In this document: in pieces, positions 14,769 to 26,243 of the stretch | Numbering within the stretch: position 1 is the first letter of the stretch | How the letters are laid out: every line of letters begins with the position of its first letter | From: Reticulitermes speratus | Lineage: Eukaryota; Arthropoda; Insecta; Blattodea; Rhinotermitidae | Direction of reading: 5' to 3' | DNA length: 64,000 nucleotides | Assembly: GCA_021186555.1 (NCBI GenBank) | Contig: JAJKFL010000008.1 | Span: 17,477,936-17,541,935, forward strand | Translations under genes and position numbers: made by a program | The notes under the pieces: generated by a model | What the model was told of the DNA's origin: nothing | What the model saw: only the letters and a program-made list of their open reading frames with translations | Databases searched by the model: none

Positions 14769-17700
14769 GGGCACGCGGTGGCGCAGTTGGTTGAGGCACT
14801 GTGTTACAAACCGGAACGTCGTGGGTTCGATTCCCGATGGTGTCACTGGAATTTTTCATCGACATAATCATTTTGGTCGCACTATGGCCCTGGGGTCGAC
14901 TCAGCCTCTAACAGAAATGAGTACCAGGAATCTTTCCTGGGGGGTAAAGGTGGCCGGTGCGTAGGGCTGACAACCTTACCACCTTTATGTGCTGATTGTC
15001 TAAAAAAATCTGGGAGCCTCAACCTCCTGGGACCCTAAGGGCCTGTCAAGGCCTGTAATGGGATTGCTTGCTTACTACTACTACTACTACCACCACCACC
15101 ATCACCACAATCACCACCTTACCGTAATTGCTTGGCAATATAAACGTGTTTAATTAATGTTGTTAGATGAAGTATTTAATTATAGAAAGAGGTTGACAAG
15201 GGCATACATGCACAATGGTATTTATAAATCAGGAGACGTGCAATATAAATAAAGAGGATGCAAAATCATTAATATTTATATTTAAATTTGGAGTCCCTGA
15301 ATGCAGAAGGTGGCCCCTCAGGATCAAGGCCCAGACATCACCAAGATGTCCTACCCCCAACCCCAAACACCATAATAATTACACTGTCTTATTTTCTAGT
15401 ATGACATTGCAAAGATGGCAGCATTGTTACACCGAGCAGCAGATATGACTCACGTGCCAACAATGAAAGAAACTAAGTTCCTGCTGCCGAAGCCTGCACT
15501 GACAGTGCGAGATGTAAAGCCAGCACAGTGGGTGAACATGGTTCAAAGCAACTGGAGGGATGTTGAGACACTGACTACAATACAGGCCAAGGCTCAAGTT
15601 CTAGGTCAGTCTCATTCTGACATAACCAAATTGTCAGAACACTCTTCCAACATTTATTGTGAAGTTCTGTAATTTAGAGAGAATACATACAACCTGATGT
15701 TCATAAACATATGTTTTAAAATGGTTCTTAGGAAGGTGTAGACAAGTCTTTCTGCTCTTTACCTGTGTTGAACAACTTCAGAATGACATACAATTGACTT
15801 ATTAAGTACCCAATACCAGAGACCAGACATGTATTTTTTTCCACCCAAATACATTGTAAATTAGACAGATAAGTTATTAGTTAGTTATTTATTGATTTCT
15901 TGTATATGTATATATTTTATTTTATGATGTCAGTATCTCAGACTGTGTATGTTAGGATGATTGGTGAATGATAAACTGTAAAGGATTTGATAGTGGTCTT
16001 GGTCTAATTCAAGTAGTAATATGCCACATGCCTCAAGGGACTGGGGAAAATTATTGAAGAATTTCAGTTTAGATAGCCAATAAGCCAGCCAAAATTCAGA
16101 CTGTGCAACTCCAAAATACAGGCCTAGAGCATTACCACTACACCAACTTGCTTGACCTCTTCCATTGGTGAATAAGTGATTCCACACAGATACCTTCTGT
16201 TGAAGGAAGACATCCATATATGTGCTATAAGTGTTGAGAAGATGGAAAGAAACTGGGCATTTATCAGCATGTGAGCTGAAAAGTGCAAGTTGAAATTGTT
16301 TGAAATTTTTATCCACATAAACATAGACTATATGGCTACCAGGGATTTCTCAGTATGCCCACACATATATTCATGCATATCATGTATATTACTGTCTGTA
16401 ACGTACCTGTATTCTTTTCTAGACATCTTGTCAAAGTGGCCACTCTTTGGATCAAGTTTCTTTGCTGTGAAACGAGTCTCTGATCCAAAGGAGCGTTCAG
16501 ACCACATCCTGGCTCTAAACAGGCATGGTGTGCATTTCATAGATCTAATCACCCATGTGAGTATTATTTTGTCATGTGTCTCATTTTGCGTCTAAGTATG
16601 TTCAAATTTGATACCAAAATGATATGAGACCAGTTTGGATTCTTCAACCGAATGTTGACAGTGGACCCAAGAACCCTCTCTTACAGTGTACCAAACATTT
16701 ATATCCAAACAGTGGTGTTTGTACATCAAGGTTGGTACGTAAATATTTTCAATACCACATTCCACCTTAGTCCTGTATATTACATACAAATGTAACATCC
16801 TGTCAGTTTACTGTTCTGCCACAGGCTGTATCGAGAACACCTAATTTATGGCATACTGATACTAGCACTGCAGTTGTGACAGTGGTTAAAGCAATGCGCA
16901 CGTGTTTTAGTAGAGTTTGTGAATGCAATTGAAATCATCTTGCATCATCTTTTCTTTTAATTACATGAGTAAGTGTTTATTCATTACATAAAGTCTTAAG
17001 ATTTGAAGATTTTTTTTTATTTTTTTTAATTTGAGAGTTATTAGTTCGTTAAAGTTTTAGATACTGCATATTGTGAGACTGACAAGGAGCCTAGACAAAC
17101 AGTGGGTACTTGTGCTTGTCGTGTACATTATGAAGTTCCACTGAAAGAAAATGGATGGTAATTTAAAATATGTCACAACTAATGTCTTTCATATCATCCC
17201 CTAAACGCCATGCATGAAGATCCTTCTACTCCTCACACAGTGCTACATAAATCGTCTCTCTTAATATTTATATACACACCATGCCAATGTGTGATCCATT
17301 GAGAGAGGAGATTAATGAATTGTGGAGATAATACTTATTATTAGAAATTAGTTTGGACATGTTACAAAAAGAAAGAATATTTAAGGCAGTTTTATAAGAT
17401 GGATGTAGTCAGAAGTTAAGAACAAAACAGAGATGTTAGATGAAGAGGACTATAAAAAGAGCAGGGATTGTATAGAGACATACCAGAGGGTAGGCTGTGA
17501 AGATACTGAAACTTTTGGGAAGTGACAGAGAATTTCCTGGATGTCAGGAAGGTTCACATTATACACATATTATGGGAAAGAATTTACAGAAAGCTCATAT
17601 TCACTACCCTCTTACAGTGCACTGAACGGAATTGGAATATTTAACATCTGTCCATCCTGCCCCCTGCCATGCCTCTTTTCTGAAATTTATTTTGATTAAG

Positions 17701-19645
17701 TCTGATACTTCATATCTGTTTTAAAAGGTATATCTGGTATTTTGGGATGTGATGCCATATAGCCTGTAGAGAGTTATTATTGTTTCTGAGGAACATACTG
17801 CCTCCATCTTCAGGGCAAGGTAGACTGAAGCTTGTTGGGAGAAGAGAAACAAAAAAATGTTAATCTGTATCCTAAGCAAGATATTAACCTTTAGAGTCCG
17901 TGCGTCCTATATAAATGACGGGGCCCTTTAAATCGTCAGTCGTCCTTTGCTGCCTAGGACCGCTCAAGAGAGCTCCCACAGCTTTAAAAACATGTAGGGA
18001 ACTTGTATAGCTCCCAATTCCGCGTTAGATGAAATGTTTGGTTTGCTTCACGCTCCGACCACTTTACCCCAGGCAGGAACTCAGGCTTAAACATTGAAGA
18101 GGGTTTATCAGCATTGAGCTTCATAAGCAAAGCGAACTGCCTTGGGAGTTGTTTTTCTGCCGTCTGCATACAGTATCGTGTTGGCCATAAATTGACCTAC
18201 AGTGATTCATATAATCGGGCTTTATATTTCAAAGGGACACCATACAATGGCCCTTTCACTCCACGTGGAGTATGCAAGCGCCTGTCAACTTTCTGTTTCT
18301 CGGAGCCAATGAAAAGAGCAATTTCTGTAGATAAGGCGGGTCTAAAATTACAAAGATACGTACTGTAAGCTGGTGTGCAAGCCATAAATTAATCTGTGTT
18401 TATTATTTTATTATGGCAGGCATTGCATTCAATTTCGTTCTAAGAAAATGATATCAGGCGACGTTTACTTTCGTATGCAAAAATGTACTATATCTCTGCT
18501 GCCTTATTCCAAATAAAACATCAAACAAATCTTTTATGTTTTTCTTAAATTTAAAACACTCTTCAATAATTTCTTGAAGACGAGAACTTCTCTTTGTTTT
18601 CTGAACCTTCATTTTAGGTTCAAAAACGCGTATAAGTATGTCTGTGGGTTTGGAAAGTCTTTCGGCGCGTAGTTCTGTTTTTCTCTAAGCGTTGTTGGTA
18701 CCGATGGAAGCCAATATGTGTAGTGTTTAGTCTAGCGAAGTGTTATTGAAACAGTGTTTTATTTCAGTTGGGTGTGCATTCATTAGGAGGTGTGTTGGTT
18801 AGTAAAGGCAATACTGTAACAGTGAAGTGAGTCATCACAACAACGTTTCTTGGTGTTGAGTATTTTGCGTAGTAAGGTGGGCTGATTTTTTCCTTCTCGG
18901 TCAATCTTGTAATGACGCTGAACAAACCTTACACTGTTTAGACTAACAACAATCATTTAGTGTTACTAATAAGAACTGATTACTGCTGAACGATAGGCAC
19001 GAATATGTCTCATGAAAACGAGAAAAAGGAATCCCGTAAAAGGAATGTCTCGACCAGCCACAAAAATGACGACATAAATTCAAATTCACAAGAATATGAA
19101 ATTGTATTATGTTTATTTAGGCAGTAAGGATACATGCTGAATTTCTAATGTGCTCTGCTAAAAGCCTGTTCCAATTTCTACAAAATGGAAGTAATTCCAC
19201 CATTTTATCTCTTCCAGATAAAATAATATTAAAGTTTTTCTAACGATAGCGCTAATGTTTAAACGGCCAACGCGGGGACCGCAGACCCGATCACACAGGG
19301 CTTGTGCCGTAAAGTAGGCCACTTATCTCGATTTAAAGGGCAACGCTGAGAAATAAGTCCGGCCGCTAAAGGTTAAGCCAGACATCAATAATACAGGATT
19401 TTGTAAATTTGAATAAATTTATCTTCTGTTTCCAGGAGACGCTGACTCACTACCCTTTCTCGGAGGTGATCTCAACCCGGAAAGTAAAGTCAGAAGATGG
19501 TACGCTCTTCCTGGACATGAAGTGTGGCAATCTCATGCAACAACGTATCACTCGCCTGCAGACAGACCAGGCTCATGAGATATCGCGTCTGATCAGACAG
19601 TACATCACAATGGAACAACGCCTTCAGCAGAGGTCAGCTGCATGA
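1801..19645 (+). CDS. Class XV-like unconventional myosin, C-terminal MyTH4-FERM part (10 exons, 5' partial)
   Basis: Ten exons splice in consistent phase (1801-2075, 5885-6014, 7092-7265, 8654-8867, 9807-9988, 11243-11407, 13442-13597, 15400-15604, 16423-16556, 19436-19645) into 614 residues and a stop. Residues 1-78 are a His/Gln/Pro-rich linker. About 79-290 is a MyTH4 domain opening with HSLLQFAMLHFR. About 290-614 is FERM: F1 about 290-380, F2 381-475 (VFYLIFCRSVWHFPLRLDSQ) and F3 501-610 (WPLFGSSFFAVKRV). Known for the family: MyTH4-FERM tails bind microtubules and cargo and belong to filopodial or stereociliary motors. The motor head, neck and any first MyTH4 must lie upstream of the window. 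Class XV fits the WPLFGS-type F3 and the domain order. Myosin VII or another MyTH4-FERM myosin is the alternative. The protein ends RSAA, which is not a good class I PDZ ligand, whereas vertebrate myosin XVa is known to bind a PDZ protein. Confidence 0.85.
2459..2655. mobile_element. Small foldback element, family F-2
   Basis: Inverted arms at 2459-2507 (starts CTTCTGAAGATTCAAGTCTT) and 2605-2655 (ends GACTTGAATCTTCAGC) flank about 100 bp that contains GGGTCAAGCTGTC. Arms share TCTTCTGGGATGT with the element at 40782-40979. Non-coding. It lies in a myosin intron. Confidence 0.6.
2848..2975 (-). mobile_element. SINE family B fragment
   Basis: Reverse complement of the family whose best copy is at 45615-45898: GGACAAAGTG..CTGAGACAGG body and a tRNA-like head with a box B-like GGTTTGATCCC. 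Confidence 0.6.
3101..3366 (-). mobile_element. SINE family A
   Basis: Same family as 12589-12860 but diverged. The 3' block (CATGAAGGCAT, GTAGAGGTGTAGCTCCACT) comes first on this strand. The tRNA-like head ends near 3366 (ATGATCTTGGCTCC). Confidence 0.7.
5138..5176 (+). repeat. (TG)n(CG)n simple repeat
   Basis: GTGTGTGTGTGTGCGCGCGC run, alternating purine-pyrimidine and able to adopt Z-DNA. It lies in a myosin intron. A (GT)n of about 28 bp also lies at 23213-23241. Confidence 0.85.
5885..6014 (+). CDS. Myosin exon b: MyTH4
   Basis: Acceptor TATCAG, donor GTCAGT at 6015. It encodes FEMLKTADGSISGSLKVIES, then a Lys-rich loop and DWTWKEQ. It ends in phase 0. A SINE lies only about 50 bp past the donor. 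Confidence 0.8.
6064..6335 (-). mobile_element. SINE family A, well preserved
   Basis: Tail block GTTCACCCTAGAACAGGCCA is at the left, and the tRNA-like head is at the right with box B CGGGGATCGAATCCC on the minus strand and a GGGCCGGGATAGCATAGTCG start. It sits in the intron just after myosin exon b. Confidence 0.85.
6624..6840 (+). mobile_element. SINE family A
   Basis: The head carries GGGGTTCGAATCCAGG (box B). The body has CACGGGGCGTGGCGTTGACC, then a run of 15-20 C and the GTAGAGCTATACCTCTAC block. It is in opposite orientation to the copy 300 bp upstream. Confidence 0.8.
7092..7265 (+). CDS. Myosin exon c: MyTH4 core
   Basis: Acceptor GTGCAG, donor GTAAGA at 7266, 58 codons, phase 0 at both ends. 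It carries the conserved MyTH4 block with CFAAVMRYMGDLPM, the typical Ile/Met-Met-Gly-Asp segment. Confidence 0.85.
8654..8867 (+). CDS. Myosin exon d: MyTH4 core
   Basis: Acceptor CTTGCAG, donor GTAAGA at 8868, ending in phase 1. It holds the best MyTH4 signature: LRDEVYCQLMKQTTNN, then QRGWRLFSI and a downstream LKPYL. The open frame upstream of 8654 is intron read-through that happens to lack stops. Confidence 0.92.
9003..9272 (-). mobile_element. SINE family A, diverged
   Basis: Shows the family order in reverse: CATTCTTAATCTCATTACTA, AGTACCCATTGTCTAGGAG, then head ending CTGAGCCATTCTGGCTCC. Confidence 0.65.
9440..9590. repeat. Foldback core related to family F-2
   Basis: Short palindrome: ATCTTCAAGGGTCAA and, after about 20 bp, TTGACCCTTGAAGAT, with degenerate flanks ending CATATCCCAGAAGG. 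Same core as the element at 40782-40979. Confidence 0.5.
9807..9988 (+). CDS. Myosin exon e: MyTH4 end and FERM F1 start
   Basis: Acceptor TTTGCAG, donor GTATCA at 9989. The split codon G|GT gives Gly265. It covers CLQNLRKTFKYGGRKNVPS, the MyTH4-FERM junction with the usual R-x-x-P-S-x-x-E-I motif, then the first FERM F1 strand (RQIYRLPGGTERVV). Confidence 0.88.
11243..11407 (+). CDS. Myosin exon f: FERM F1
   Basis: Acceptor TTCTTGCAG, donor GTATGT at 11408, 55 codons, phase 0. It encodes the ubiquitin-like F1 lobe: EELCSVIGVTGGEMEMEEFS and the following acidic loop and helix. Confidence 0.85.
12589..12860 (+). mobile_element. SINE family A, near full length
   Basis: The tRNA-like head GGGCCAGGATAGCGTAGTCG (box A region) is followed by GGGGATCGAATTCCC (box B), a GC-rich body with CCTGGGGCCTACCCAGCC, and the tail CATGGCCTGTTCTAGGGTGA followed by A10. 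This is the best reference copy in the window. Confidence 0.88.
12970..13143. mobile_element. pogo-like MITE (174 bp)
   Basis: Ends are CAGTAGAACCCGGATAAGAA and, reversed, CAGTAGAACCTGTTAAGAAG: inverted repeats beginning CAGTAGAACC, which is the known start of pogo/Tigger-type transposons. TA follows the right end. The left flank is TG, so the TA duplication is only half kept. Interior is non-coding. It lies in a myosin intron. Confidence 0.75.
13442..13597 (+). CDS. Myosin exon g: FERM F2
   Basis: Acceptor TATGCCAG, donor GTAAGT at 13598, 52 codons. It contains FYLIFCRSVWHFPLRLDSQ and a Tyr-x-Glu-x-Val-Phe-Asn-Gln segment typical of the F2 lobe in myosins VII and XV. There is no in-frame Met near its start, so an ATG-based scan would miss it. 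Confidence 0.88.
14611..14723 (+). mobile_element. SINE family A, 3' half
   Basis: 5'-truncated: begins GGGGCGTGGCTTTAACCACC and ends CATGGCCTGCTCTAGGGTAA, then runs into a (CTA) microsatellite at 14724-14768. Confidence 0.75.
14724..14768 (+). repeat. (CTA)n microsatellite
   Basis: About 15 tandem trinucleotides between SINE family A and family D copies. A second CTA/CCA array follows at 15073-15118. Confidence 0.9.
14769..15075 (+). mobile_element. SINE family D
   Basis: The tRNA-like head GGGCACGCGGTGGCGCAGTT contains box A (TGGCGCAGTTGG) and GTGGGTTCGATTCCC (box B). A roughly 220 bp body follows, and the copy is bracketed on both sides by CTA repeats. It is the only copy of this family seen here. 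Confidence 0.8.
15400..15604 (+). CDS. Myosin exon h: FERM F2 end and F2-F3 linker
   Basis: Acceptor TTTTCTAG, donor GTCAGT at 15605, ending in phase 1. It starts YDIAKMAALLHRAAD, the usual F2 helix (Ile-x-x-Leu-Ala/Met-Ala-Leu), and runs through the linker WVNMVQSNWRDVETLT. Confidence 0.85.
16423..16556 (+). CDS. Myosin exon i: FERM F3
   Basis: Acceptor TTTTCTAG, donor GTGAGT at 16557. The split codon G|AC gives Asp501. It encodes LSKWPLFGSSFFAVKRVSDP and LALNRHGVHFID, the PH/PTB-like F3 lobe. Confidence 0.9.
17884..19376. mobile_element. piggyBac-like element (~1.49 kb) with TTAA target duplication
   Basis: Flanked by TTAA (17884-17887 and 19373-19376). Ends are CCTTTAGAGTCCG and, reversed, CCTTTAGCGGCCGG. 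Both ends also carry GCCCTTTAAATCG about 25-35 bp inside. TTAA duplication with CCYT-type ends is the piggyBac hallmark. No intact transposase is present. It fills half of the last myosin intron and has a higher GC content than its surroundings. Confidence 0.82.
19005..19127 (+). pseudogene. 40-codon open frame inside the piggyBac-like element
   Basis: ATG at 19005, stop TAA. Highly charged start MSHENEKKESRKRN, resembling the hydrophilic N-terminus of a transposase but with no diagnostic residues. It may be a leftover of a deleted transposase or chance. Low confidence. Confidence 0.25.
19436..19645 (+). CDS. Myosin terminal exon j: FERM F3 end and stop
   Basis: Acceptor TTTCCAG, stop TGA at 19643-19645. 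It covers the last F3 strands (HYPFSEVISTRKV, MKCGNLMQQ) and the closing helix EISRLIRQYI. It lies after a 2.9 kb intron that contains the piggyBac-like element. Confidence 0.9.
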   Translation, partial: ETLTHYPFSEVISTRKVKSEDGTLFLDMKCGNLMQQRITRLQTDQAHEISRLIRQYITMEQRLQQRSAA

Positions 19646-22600
19646 TTCATCATGCAGTACTGTGAGTCGTTGTGACAGATCTGTACTAGCATCTTACATA
19701 CTGTATTTGACTTCAGCATCTTCCCTATCTCTCACAAAGCCTTCCACATCCTACCTTACAAAGGGCAAATACTGTAATATAATGTAACAATTGAAGGTAA
19801 CGTATTATATCATACAGCACTGAGGTTCAGCTTTGCAACCAAAGAAAGAACAGTTAAGTTTTTTAATTTCTCAGTAGTCTCTTGTAAGGGCAATAATTTG
19901 AGGGTAAAAACTTGTTTCTCTGTCCTTGTAAACCATTATACAGGTATGTATATGTTCAGGATGTTCAGGAAGCTGAGATTCCTTGCAGTATTCAGATTTG
20001 GTTGACTTTATATGGCAGAAAGTCTGGGGCAGTAAAAAGCATATTACTGTGTGAGAACAGTGAAAAGTATGCAGAATATCAAGGTTCAATGTGTTAAGTT
20101 TGTGCCTGATGTTCTGCAGGTGTGCATACGTAAGAAATTATGATTTATTCAGTCATTTTCCTTCCTCCAAGGATGTAAGTATCTTGCTGTTTTATTGACT
20201 TTTTTAACCGTCCCAGAATAAGAAAGGGATCTACTTAATTCAGGAAGCATTTGGAATGAATGTAACAGCAAGCCTCAGGTCTGGGTGTCGTAAATGTAGC
20301 CATGTCTGCTAAGAGATACAGTACACACTGCAGGAATTTAGTTTACTGGTGAATAATCAGTAAGACCGTTTTATGAATCTGTATTTCATATCAACCTGAA
20401 AATGTTCTGACAATGTTGTATTGCTGTAAGCTTTTACCAGTGTTGTGGACAGTGTTCACTGTCTTGGTGTTTCTAATACCATGCCTAGGTTTCAAAACAT
20501 TGTGACATAAAATAGACAGTGTGGAGTAGTTCATTGCTATCATTCTTGGAAGTATATTTCAAGTGACAGATGCAGAATATTTTCTGTAAGTACAGAGTAT
20601 TCCATTTGTTGTGCACAATGGTTGCTAAGATTACAATTTTGTAGTTAATTACATTACTGGTATATTTTTCCAGACATTTAATATTACTCTCCTTTAAATT
20701 CTTCACTGAACAAAAACATGATTTTTTACTTTTGTTGGTGTTTCGACAGCTTTATTGTTCTTGTGCACTATCAAAAGATTGTCTGCTGGTGTTTATGAGG
20801 GTAATGGCTGTCAAAATATGAACCACTATGCAGTGTGGCTAAACAGAACTGTACACTGCCACTGCCACTGTCACTAGCTTGTGACATACATATCGTCAGG
20901 TTAATTCCGATATCTGACATTATATCTGCATAAGCTTTCCCAGTGCACTAGACAGGTTTCCTATTGCTCATGTACACCAGACTGAGGACTGCTGTAAGCA
21001 CAAGCTGCAATTTCTTGGCTGCCAAAGAAGATATGAATGTATGTTTAGCCTGCAAGCATTACCAAAGGAGGTAAGAGCTGTGAACATGTAAGTGTTTGTA
21101 AAGCACTGTCTTCTGCAATGTGACAACATGTAGTCTTGTAGAATCTACAGACTTCTGGAGGGGAGGGGGAGAGAGAGAGGAAGTTTTTAATTTAATGAGA
21201 CTATCAGTTGCTAAGCTTAGAATAGGAGGTACATGAATGAAATGAGAGCATGGAGCATTTTTGGAACAATACTGACAGGGGAATATCATCAGAGAACTCA
21301 GAGAAATACCCATCCCACTTCATCAACCACGACCCACATGGTCTGGCCTGGGTTCAGACCTTCTGCCTCCATCTTCATGGCACTGTTGCTGTTCTTCTGT
21401 CATGAATATTGTGGCAGCAAGTTCTTCTGAAACATCACTAAGATTCTACCAGACCACATGGCATCATGTAACAGGTGACAGTCTTCATAGTCACTGCTGT
21501 GAGAACCTTGAATTTTGCATGTGAATGTCTCTCCCCTGATCCTCCCTCATGTAGCTGAAGGTGACCTTGGGCATGGTGTAGTAGATTGGCCATATCAGGC
21601 CCACATACTGCACATGTGTGAAAAGCAAGGTAATCCTAAGCCATATGCCATTCTTGGATGGGAAGTCATGGATTTGTGTGCAGCATGTTAATTAAAATGC
21701 TGTTACTACTGCTGTAATACAATACATTAACCCACAGCAGGTTTCAGCTGATGAAGTCAAGCACATTTGCTGCACTGACATGTAAAGTTGAGACACAGCA
21801 GGCAGTAACATACTGTATCATGGTGGTGTTAAGAGGAACAGAATTAGTTAACATAATACAATAATCAGTAATTTTTAAATATAGAACTAATAATTCAAAA
21901 GCACATTCTAAAGTGGCTGATAATTCACTGTCCTCAGCACAAAAGATTTGGATGCAATGCAAACGTTTCAGGTGCAGTCTGATTTGTTTTTGAACATGTG
22001 GGAATTAGGAACTTAAAACCCGTTGGTTGTCATTCAATTTTATCCCTGAAATTTTAACTACTATGTAAATGGCATTAGTACAGTTTTGAAACGGTGTGGT
22101 GTGTGTATATATTCTAAAATATTCCTGTTAAAGTATTGTATTAAAATGTATGTGAAAGAAACGGCATCATCAAACTGTGTGTTGTATAATTAAGTGAGCA
22201 GCTAATAGGTATTCTGTGTCCCATGTCAACAGCTCATGTGCCAGTTTAGTCCAGTAATGGCACATTTTTTAGCTTTCCCATCTTGCTTATAGATATTACC
22301 TTCTGCCAGTGGTTTATGTATATTTACCAACATACACAGCTCGCACATCTTTCCAAATCTTTGCTGTCGGGCATCTCACACTAGCGTGTGTGTGACACCA
22401 TTTTGATATTAATCTTCTACTGGCAAAAAATTCTGCAGTTACCCAAATGCAGTATTCTGTAAAGTGGTATATAACAGTAACATCCAATCCTTGCAATATT
22501 TCTGCATGATATGAATTGCCTTAAACTGTAAATTGGTAGCAAAATTACTGAAATTTCTGCCATTTTAATTATTGTGACGTGAGGTGTTTAATAATTTTTT

Positions 22601-23209
22601 GAATGTTAATAAACTGACGAAATTCTTAACAATTTTTAAAGGTGCTGTGATATACGGTTTTTTTTTTTTTCTTTTCAGCTTTTGATAGTTATTTGACTGG
22701 AAAAAATTCCCTTATTCAAAGTTTGAAAATCTGCCACTATCATCACACAAGCCTACGTAACCTTCATGTGGCATGAGTTCACCTCACAACTCGTAACTCA
22801 TGTCCTTAAAGTGCATTTTAATATTATTATTCTCTCTACACTTACATCCCTTTCTGAGACTTTCAACCAGAATTAGTCATCAACACGTAACAAAATTTAT
22901 GATTTATTTAGTTTGAAATGATAATGCTTGCACAAGATGTATGCCTAGGCAACCTTATTGTTAATCTGAACAGTCAGTCAAGTGCTGTAGATAGTGGATA
23001 TTTAGCTCTGAGTATATGTACATTTTAATAAGCGAGGGAACTGACAAAACTTCTGTCTGTTGTTAGACTTGGCTTGGAAATGGACAGGCTTTGATATTTT
23101 TCAAATGCTCAAAACAGTTATCCTCTTTATAAATGAGATATCAGCATAAGTATTTAAATACTGCAGTCAAGTATAGTAACAATTATTGTTAAATATGTGT
23201 ATGCATATG

Positions 23210-23243
<34 letters not shown>

Positions 23244-24647
23244 TGTAAATATTATACTGGACTAAAGTCACTAACCAGTTTAGATTTGTAATATGGAATG
23301 ATTATTATGAAATGTTTCTTGTAGGGAGAAAAGATATGACATTTTGAAGGCATTATATGTATGTAAACACCCAACGTATTGCCAGTATTGTAGGCTGGTT
23401 TGTACAGGTATCTTATAAATTAGATTACTAGATGGTAGTCATCCTTAGACAACGATTAGACAGTGCTGTGCATAAATTATGCAACATTCATATCTTCCAA
23501 CATTTATCATGTACTGCTCTTTTTACAAATGCAGGAAGACATCATCTTTACACATTCATATAAAGTATATCAGTTCAAATATTGAATGCTTAATTGTTTC
23601 TAAATGTACAGTTACAGGTTGTATGTTGTGGATAAAAATAACATCCATGTATCATATTCATTTTCCTACACAATACTTTTACCAGTTTACTTTCATGAGT
23701 ACTTATATGTTATCCAGTTAGAGTGTACTTATCCTGTTCTTCGACAAGCCAAAGTTCCCATCTGATATACCAGTCACTGTCCATATTATTGACTGTCATA
23801 TTAATTCTTATCCTTATCTTACAGTCATCCTGTTTCTTTTCCTTCTCACTCTTCACTCCTGTTACTGCTTTCAAGGTAACATTCCACATTCTTCAGTTTA
23901 TTTTTATACACATAAAGTGTTATATATGTTTTGCATAATACAATGAAACCTACAATTATGTATAAAAAGAGAAAAATAAAAATGTTGTACTTATTTGTAG
24001 GATGAAAGTTCTTTAATGTTCGCTGTCATATTTATGGTTAAATAATCTAATGCTTGTCCTTGTACTTTTCAGTACTTCTTTCAAGATTTATACAACCATA
24101 GAAAATAAAGCAGATAAATAATTCATTCACGGTTTGCCCACTAGGCACTGTAGATTGACCATATTGTGGTCATTATTTTTTAAAACAGTTCAGTTCATCA
24201 TGATTTTCATTTATTGGTAATACTGACTGTTGTTTCTTGTAGCTTTCCTCCGTCCCTCTAAGTAATTCCAGGATGATGCCTGAAGCAGGGAAAGGATGTT
24301 ACCTTTCCAGAGTTGAAATAGTGGCACTGAAGGAAGTAACAATCAGTCGTCCTCTTTTTCATATAAACTCATTTGCATTTATTTCGTGATTATAAAGTGA
24401 AGATACAAGTTTTCTGGGATGTTATGGCATGTTGATAGGCAACTGTTTACCAGTCAAAACGGTATATCATCCCATAAGACTTGAATCATAGTGAGCATTG
24501 CTGTGAGAATTTGAAATCTCGCATTATAATTATTTTAGCAAAAACTTCAGTTAACTAATTTAAATTGCATTTTGGCAGACATTTAAAAATATCAACTTAC
24601 AGTGTATATGTACATGACAAATAATTGTTATTGCGTGATAAATCATG

Positions 24648-24890
24648 GAGCCAGGATAGCATAGTCAGTATAGCAACTAGGTTATAGACTGGACGGTCCA
24701 GGGTTTGAACCCAGGCAGAGGCAAGAGATTTGTCTTCTCCAAAATGCCCAGACTGGTCTGGGGACTAGTCAGCCTCCTATTCAGTTCTTTCCCACTCACC
24801 CATATCTAGCACCAATGTTAAGAGTTAGTGGAGCTATACCTCTACTTCCCCTGTATGCCTTCATGGCACAGACAGGGATAACTTTACCTT
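24648..24890 (+). mobile_element. SINE family A, diverged
   Basis: Head GGAGCCAGGATAGCATAGTC, box B-like GGGTTTGAACCCAGG, tail CTTCATGGCACAGACAGGGA. Confidence 0.75.
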
Positions 24891-26237
24891 TCCTTGTATA
24901 TAAATAAATCATAAAGATGATTTTTTATCCTGTCCTGAATTTTATTATTTTTGTTTATTGTTTCTGTTCATTAACCAGTGTTTTGATTAACTGTGCTGAA
25001 GTCCTGTTTACATATGTTGTGTGGGAGGCTACTGTAATTGTGTGTTGTTGTGTTGTGCTGTAGACATTCCTGTTATCTACTGTGCCATCATATTTTTATT
25101 ATCTGTGCAACCACAGCAAAGTGACCTGCATGCCCTTGCAAACCACTTAGAAAGTAGTGTTAAACTGTTCAACTGATATGGGAAGTGGATCAAAGAAAGA
25201 AGGATAAAGTGAAATGTAACATTTCCCATGGCCAGGATACGTGATTTACGCAGAGTGTTCCCTACTCTTTATGCAATAACCATGTTCTAAAGATTGAATG
25301 TTAAACATTTTTCAGATCTTGGTGGCCCATACATGGTACTGGAATATAAATTGAAGACATGAGTATAACCCTTTTAAGACAATAATTAATCTACATGACA
25401 TATAAATGCCCAGTTCATGCCTCACAGGGAAGACCGTGTGTTTCCATTGCAAAGACCACGTGATGAAAATAATCACAAATTTAAAATACAAGGGCAGTAA
25501 CTGAGTAGGGTTGCCACTTGTCCCAATTTTGTTGGGATCATTCCAATTTCAGGAAAGTGATCCTTGCCCCAACATCGCTTCATCGGAATGGTAAAATATT
25601 CTGTTTTTTATCCTGTATTGTGAATTATGGGTAAAATTTAACTTTTATGACATGATACTTGGCTTTCAGAATAAAGCATTACTTCTCTGTATTTGAAACA
25701 TGTAACAGTAGGTCCAAAGAAGTCACAAAAATGTGTTTTTAATTTGTATTTACCACTTTGTAAGCAATAACAGAGGATCAAAACTTCAGCTGGAATAGTT
25801 GGTACCAAACGTTATGGGATCTTTCAGTTTTCATTAACATACACCAGGATAGGAAGCTAATTGATATGATTTTAGCCATCGGTTGTTTCGAAAAAAATTC
25901 ACTGACAATACAAAAAATAAGAACAAAAACTTTTTTTATGTCTTATTACAATGAATAAAAATCTACTGACATTATAATGAAAATATTTTCTTCTTAAAAA
26001 TCTGTTTCTTTTAAAAGCTTTTCTGTTTCAAACATTTTTATTAAGAATAAGAAGAGCTAGGTGAAGATCTACAGCTACACATACTGGTGGATAATACATA
26101 TTTATAAAAATTTAAGTTACAAAAAAATGACTTTAGTTCTGAGTTTTGGGGGGGGAAAAGCTATAATTTGATGTAATGGCAGGTCTTGACAAGTACAATG
26201 CATATCATTGTATATGTCTTGCCTTCCAAACCTCGTC

Positions 26238-26243
26238 TTTATT
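26238..26243 (-). terminator. Candidate poly(A) signal for the minus-strand membrane-protein gene
   Basis: TTTATT here reads AATAAA on the minus strand, about 42 bases after the stop codon. Another lies near 26037. Which is used cannot be told. Confidence 0.35.

Noticed and set aside
17984..18385. Minus-strand frames inside the piggyBac-like element as transposase
   Set aside because: Neither frame shows the DDD-type motifs or Cys-rich C-terminus of piggyBac transposases.
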